From Marinobacter alexandrii (GTDB lineage: Bacteria; Bacteroidota; Bacteroidia; Cytophagales; Cyclobacteriaceae), in contig JBDWTN010000007.1 in NCBI GenBank assembly GCA_039984955.1, positions 3,170,501 to 3,234,500 on the forward strand: a DNA stretch of 64,000 bases, written 5' to 3'. Positions 61,093 to 64,000 of the stretch are shown in pieces. Both the position numbers and the translations under genes were made by a program. Within the stretch, counting starts at the first letter, position 1. The number at the start of each line of letters is the position of its first letter. The notes under the pieces are model-generated. The model was not told the DNA's origin. It made no database searches and saw only the letters and a list, made by a program, of their open reading frames with translations.

Positions 61093-62085
61093 TTGTTAGG
61101 GTGTGTTTTCCTCTATTTCAATTTTAAACTCAATTACTTCTGTTTCCTTTTCAGCAGGTAGCCTTAGATCATAGAATTCTTCAGCATTGATAATTGATCT
61201 AAAATTATGCAGCAAAATTTGCAAACACCTTTTTGTTTTTGAAGCTATCTCTGCAATTCTTTCAATATTCGTGTCTCTTGGAGACATCACATACCTTAAA
61301 AGATTGTTTTCTTTTTGTAGGGTGTTCATATGAGGTCTTACATTATCGGAGAATGCAGGCATCATCAAATATCCAGTATTTCCATATTGATTTTTGCCGG
61401 CATTCTTGAAGTTCAAACTGTCTAGTGCAACAATACTTGGTTTTTCAAATTCCCCTCTTTTGTCAAGTGCAACTTGCTCTTGATTATAATCGTCATAGGG
61501 CCGTAGAGCAATGCTAAGTCCATGTTTATATTGATTATAGAAGAATTGATGTTGTTTGTAATACTCCGTAATTTCTGCAATTATTAACCCAAGTCTGTTA
61601 ACCCCTTCATTAATAACTCTAAGTGTTTCTTTTTCTTGCTCAGTATGATCGTCTTCTTCTGGGTAATTAGGGAAGTGAAAGTGTTCGTAGATAATCTTAT
61701 TTTCGTTCTTGAACTTGACTATCAAATTCTCAACTTTACCAGCCTTATACTGGATAATATTTTTAATAAAGTAGTCCTTCTTTGATGAGGCATTGATCAA
61801 GGCGAATAGGTCTTCTATGTATTGAATACTATGCTGAACAGCATCAAATAGCAGTCCATTTGTTATTTCTTGAGCTATTGTCTTATCACCAGCTGAATTG
61901 TCTGTCTCTCTAACTAGATCTACTATATCTTGGAAAAAATCATATTTATTCGATAATTTTTTCTGAATGCTTAATATTTGAATAAACCTCCATTCAGAAT
62001 AGTATGCAGATATAAATCTGTTAATCTGGTCTTTATTGGCTTTTTCTCTTTCCTCTTTGGTCATTTTCTTGATACACCCTAACAA
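61093..62085. repeat. Perfect 12-bp inverted repeat flanking one gene
   Basis: TTGTTAGGGTGT at 61093-61104 and ACACCCTAACAA at 62074-62085 are exact complements, one at the 3' end and one just before the start of the gene at 61096-62064. The core GTTAGGG/CCCTAAC is close to attC core sites (GTTRRRY/RYYYAAC), but the rest of an attC is not clear. Confidence 0.75.
61096..62064 (-). CDS. Hypothetical protein in an inverted-repeat-flanked unit (possibly HEPN-like)
   Basis: 322 residues from ATG 62064; ATG 62109 would add 15 residues across the inverted repeat. All-helical, soluble. Notable parts are IDDFAL-like EDLFALINASSKKDYF, a coiled stretch RLGLIIAEITEYYKQHQFFYNQYKHGLSIALRPYDDY (an RxxxxH-like QYKHG motif is weakly HEPN-like) and RDTNIERIAEIASKTKRCLQILLHNFRSI. 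No family recognised with confidence. Lies between a decayed hipBA and the DUF2256 gene. Confidence 0.7.
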   Translation of the reverse strand: MTKEEREKANKDQINRFISAYYSEWRFIQILSIQKKLSNKYDFFQDIVDLVRETDNSAGDKTIAQEITNGLLFDAVQHSIQYIEDLFALINASSKKDYFIKNIIQYKAGKVENLIVKFKNENKIIYEHFHFPNYPEEDDHTEQEKETLRVINEGVNRLGLIIAEITEYYKQHQFFYNQYKHGLSIALRPYDDYNQEQVALDKRGEFEKPSIVALDSLNFKNAGKNQYGNTGYLMMPAFSDNVRPHMNTLQKENNLLRYVMSPRDTNIERIAEIASKTKRCLQILLHNFRSIINAEEFYDLRLPAEKETEVIEFKIEIEENTP

Positions 62086-62195
62086 TAATGAAACGCCCAC
62101 TATGCGCATTTTTCACCTTTCAAATTACGTTAAGTGGAGTTTTATTTCCAAATATGGGTATAACGCGAATCCGTTAACCGCATAGACGGTTCACA

Positions 62196-62330
62196 TTACT
62201 TTTTCCTTCTACATCGCTCACTACAATATTTCACCTCATCCCAAACCTTCTCCCACTTCTTGCGCCAGGTAAAAGGCTTACCACATACAGCACAGGTCTT
62301 CATAGGTAAGTTTGGTTTCTTATGAGTCAT
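62196..62330 (-). CDS. DUF2256 mini-protein
   Basis: 44 residues from ATG 62330. The protein has the two-Cys-pair zinc-knuckle pattern of DUF2256: [35 protein letters not shown]. Its start is one base from the stop of the upstream ATPase, so it is cotranscribed. DUF2256 has no known function but often sits near DUF4143 or photolyase-type genes. It is too short for normal length cut-offs. Confidence 0.9.
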   Translation of the reverse strand: MTHKKPNLPMKTCAVCGKPFTWRKKWEKVWDEVKYCSERCRRKK

Positions 62331-62331
62331 G

Positions 62332-63492
62332 CTATTTGGGAAGCGTGAGAATTTCTTTCTTGATAAATGTTTCTAGTCCCTGCACCCTCACGTGATCATT
62401 TAGCTGAAAATCTTCTTCTCTGGGTACGATGATAAAGTTTGAAGAAGTATTCAGGTCTTGAATAGCAATCGTAAACCCTTTGGTCATCTTCGGGGCAGCC
62501 GTGTATTTGATTTCTACGGAGAGTATGGGCAGGTCACCTTTGGTGATTACCAGGTCGCACTCTGTCCCCTGGTGGGTACGGTAGAAATGATATCCGTATT
62601 TTCTGGGTAATAGTTGAGTGATCTGCTCAATCACATAACCCTCCCACGAATGACCTAAATATGGAGAAAATTCATAATCCTCTTGTGAAGAGATTCCCAA
62701 TAGGGAGTGAAGTACACCTGCATCTCTCACATAGATTTTAGGAGACTTGATCAATCGTTTTTTTAGATTGGTGTGATAGGGCTGTAAGCGATGTATGAGA
62801 AATGCTCCTTCGATGAAATCAAGATAATTTCTCACACTTGAAGCACTGATACCCAGTGAACCGGCCAGCTGCTCGATGTTTAGGATATTTCCGTGTACAT
62901 GAGCTAGCATTTTCAAGAGTTTGAGTAGAGATACGGAAGACACATTTAAGCCCAATGCCGGTAGCTCTCTGTTAATGTATGAATCGATGTAGCTACCTAG
63001 CCATTCGAAAGCGAGCGACTCATCTTTCTGTAAATAGCACTCTGGATAGCCGCCCACCAGTCTATGTTTGGCAAAATGATCGATCTCTGTAATGTTGAAT
63101 GGAGCCAATTCATGATAGACAATCCTGCCAGCGAGAGACTCATTGCTATTTCGTAGTAGGTGAGGTGAGGATGAACCCAATAGCATGAATCTGCCGGGAA
63201 CCCTATGCTTATCGATGGAAGATCGTAAAATCGGAAATAGTGAAGGTTTAACTTGTATTTCATCTAGTATGATACACTCTTCCAAATGCTCATCAAAATA
63301 GAGCTCTGGCGAACTTAGTACCGACAAGTCTCTTTCAGACTCTAAATCCAGATAAATAGTGGTTTTGTCATTTTCTTTAGTCAATGACTTCACCAACGAA
63401 GTTTTACCACATTGTCTTGGCCCAATAATACCGACACTCACAAAATTTTGTAGTGATCTTAAAATCGATGCTTTTTTATTTCTGCTAATCAT
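62332..63492 (-). CDS. DUF4143 P-loop ATPase
   Basis: 386 residues. P-loop GPRQCGKTS (about 24-32), Walker [10 protein letters not shown], sensor LLGSSSP. The central winged helix (about 205-240, [30 protein letters not shown]) and the C-terminal DUF4143 domain with the nuclease-like [14 protein letters not shown] motif complete the layout. Such archaeal-type ATPases are common accessory genes, sometimes tied to mobile or antitoxin loci. Its promoter region carries three copies of one motif. Confidence 0.92.
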   Translation of the reverse strand: MISRNKKASILRSLQNFVSVGIIGPRQCGKTSLVKSLTKENDKTTIYLDLESERDLSVLSSPELYFDEHLEECIILDEIQVKPSLFPILRSSIDKHRVPGRFMLLGSSSPHLLRNSNESLAGRIVYHELAPFNITEIDHFAKHRLVGGYPECYLQKDESLAFEWLGSYIDSYINRELPALGLNVSSVSLLKLLKMLAHVHGNILNIEQLAGSLGISASSVRNYLDFIEGAFLIHRLQPYHTNLKKRLIKSPKIYVRDAGVLHSLLGISSQEDYEFSPYLGHSWEGYVIEQITQLLPRKYGYHFYRTHQGTECDLVITKGDLPILSVEIKYTAAPKMTKGFTIAIQDLNTSSNFIIVPREEDFQLNDHVRVQGLETFIKKEILTLPK

Positions 63493-63589
63493 TTACCATG
63501 AAAATCCACATCAAAGATACTATTTTTCATGAAAAAAATATATTTACCATGAAAATCCACATTTAAATTGTGGATTTTCATGGATAATG
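63491..63589. promoter_or_regulatory. Repeated motif CATGAAAATCCACA before the ATPase gene
   Basis: ATTTACCATGAAAATCCACAT occurs at 63491-63511, touching the ATPase start codon, and at 63542-63562. The second copy is followed by the inverted copy TGTGGATTTTCATGG at 63569-63583. The second and third form a 15-bp perfect hairpin. A TTTTCATGAAAA part-copy lies in between. Three sites around one start suggest autoregulation or a leader structure. Confidence 0.65.
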
Positions 63590-63599
63590 ACGACTCGAT

Positions 63600-64000
63600 C
63601 TAATCGAAATTGGGTATTTCTTCCGCTCTGGCGTATGGAAAAGTAGCTTCAGATTTTAGAGAGTAATAATTATTCAATCCTGAGATACCTGCCGTATTGT
63701 AAAGTGAAAGATCAATGTATCCTTTTTCATGGACGGCACCATCTGGAATGATGAGTTGTTGTATTTCTCCTATCATCATGACAGTTCCATTGATCTTTAT
63801 CGGAAGCTCATCTACTAGTTTCATCCCCATTTTCAGATGACATTCTTTCACGAATGGTGCATGAAAATGATCAACGTATTCCTCTGAGAGGCCACAGCGT
63901 TTAAACTCGGATTCTGAACGATCAATTTTAGCAGAGGTATAGTGTGCTTTATCTGCTATAGTCGTTGGGATATGATTGATGGTATAGTATCCATTCTCTT
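63600..64000 (-). CDS. Flavin reductase family protein (partial, runs off window)
   Basis: The minus strand is open to the window edge with ENGYYTINHIPTTIADKAHYTSAKIDRSESEFKRCGLSEEYVDHFHAPFVKECHLKMGMKLVDELPIKINGTVMMIGEIQQL in the typical order of FMN-binding split-barrel flavin reductases. The stop is at 63600 after NNYYSLKSEATFPYARAEEIPNF. The N-terminal part is outside the window, so cofactor site and start cannot be judged. Confidence 0.9.
   Translation of the reverse strand, partial: ENGYYTINHIPTTIADKAHYTSAKIDRSESEFKRCGLSEEYVDHFHAPFVKECHLKMGMKLVDELPIKINGTVMMIGEIQQLIIPDGAVHEKGYIDLSLYNTAGISGLNNYYSLKSEATFPYARAEEIPNFD

Noticed and set aside
61093-62085. A complete integron attC cassette
   Set aside because: Only the GTTAGGG/CCCTAAC core resembles attC, with one consensus mismatch each; no full attC palindrome or integrase gene is visible.
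1-64000. CRISPR arrays, rRNA operons and insertion sequences
   Set aside because: No regular short repeats with spacers, no rRNA signatures and no transposase genes were seen; the only mobile-like signals are short inverted repeats.

Overview
The window is AT-rich chromosomal DNA from a member of the Bacteroidota, most likely a free-living Cytophagales-type bacterium. The evidence is two proteins with type IX secretion (T9SS) C-terminal sorting domains, LytS/LytTR two-component pairs, two BlaI/M56 (BlaR1-like) pairs carrying Bacteroidota-style extra domains (a SusC-like plug, a CarboxypepD_reg domain), AraC regulators with membrane-embedded N-termini, many SPII lipoproteins, the fused mutase IcmF, and TAnnTTTG-like promoter elements. 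No rRNA, tRNA or CRISPR array was seen, and the species cannot be named from the sequence.

Layout. 1-1200: an AraC-type regulator cut by the window edge and a secreted protein. 1379-7324: a same-strand cell-envelope module made of a LiaF-like membrane protein, a LytS-type kinase, a LytTR regulator, a BlaI repressor and a 998-residue M56 protein whose extracytoplasmic part carries two M23 (LytM) domains, a SusC-plug-like domain and an amidase_3 domain. 7327-9861: a convergent lipoprotein/LytS/LytTR operon. 9900-16734: TlpA-like thioredoxin, MFS transporter, DUF3995 protein, hybrid kinase, a GAF-PAS protein with a DHp but no ATPase domain, TerC. 16798-18606: a second BlaI/M56 pair with palindromic operators. 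18730-33639: acyl-ACP desaturase, nucleoid-associated protein, lipoproteins, CPBP protease, a small-molecule kinase, a frameshifted DUF4287/DUF5655 gene, AraC regulators and a 13-repeat GloVer surface protein. 33888-46289: IcmF, an ABC exporter whose permease is fused to an M1 peptidase, a YHYH protein, a DUF481-like protein and a T9SS cargo. 46438-57768: general housekeeping and accessory genes (thioesterase, DnaJ-TPR, CrcB, ACP phosphodiesterase, CBS protein, serine hydrolase, RNase H, YdeI, DJ-1/PfpI). 57846-60567: AraC and PadR regulators and YjbQ. 60622-64000: a small accessory zone with a decayed hipBA locus, a gene flanked by a perfect 12-bp inverted repeat, a 44-aa DUF2256 gene not among the longer reading frames, a DUF4143 ATPase under repeated CATGAAAATCCACA motifs, and a flavin reductase cut by the window edge.

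The most interesting object is the M56-M23-M23-plug-amidase protein (4328-7324). The first LytM domain has lost a catalytic His, the second is intact, and both are joined to an amidase on a membrane metalloprotease that sits where a beta-lactam-sensing BlaR1 would be, behind a LiaF/LytS/LytTR group. It looks like an undescribed cell-wall sensing or remodelling device. The accessory zone at 60.6-63.6 kb, with its IR-flanked orphan gene and eroded toxin-antitoxin pair, is the next best place to look.
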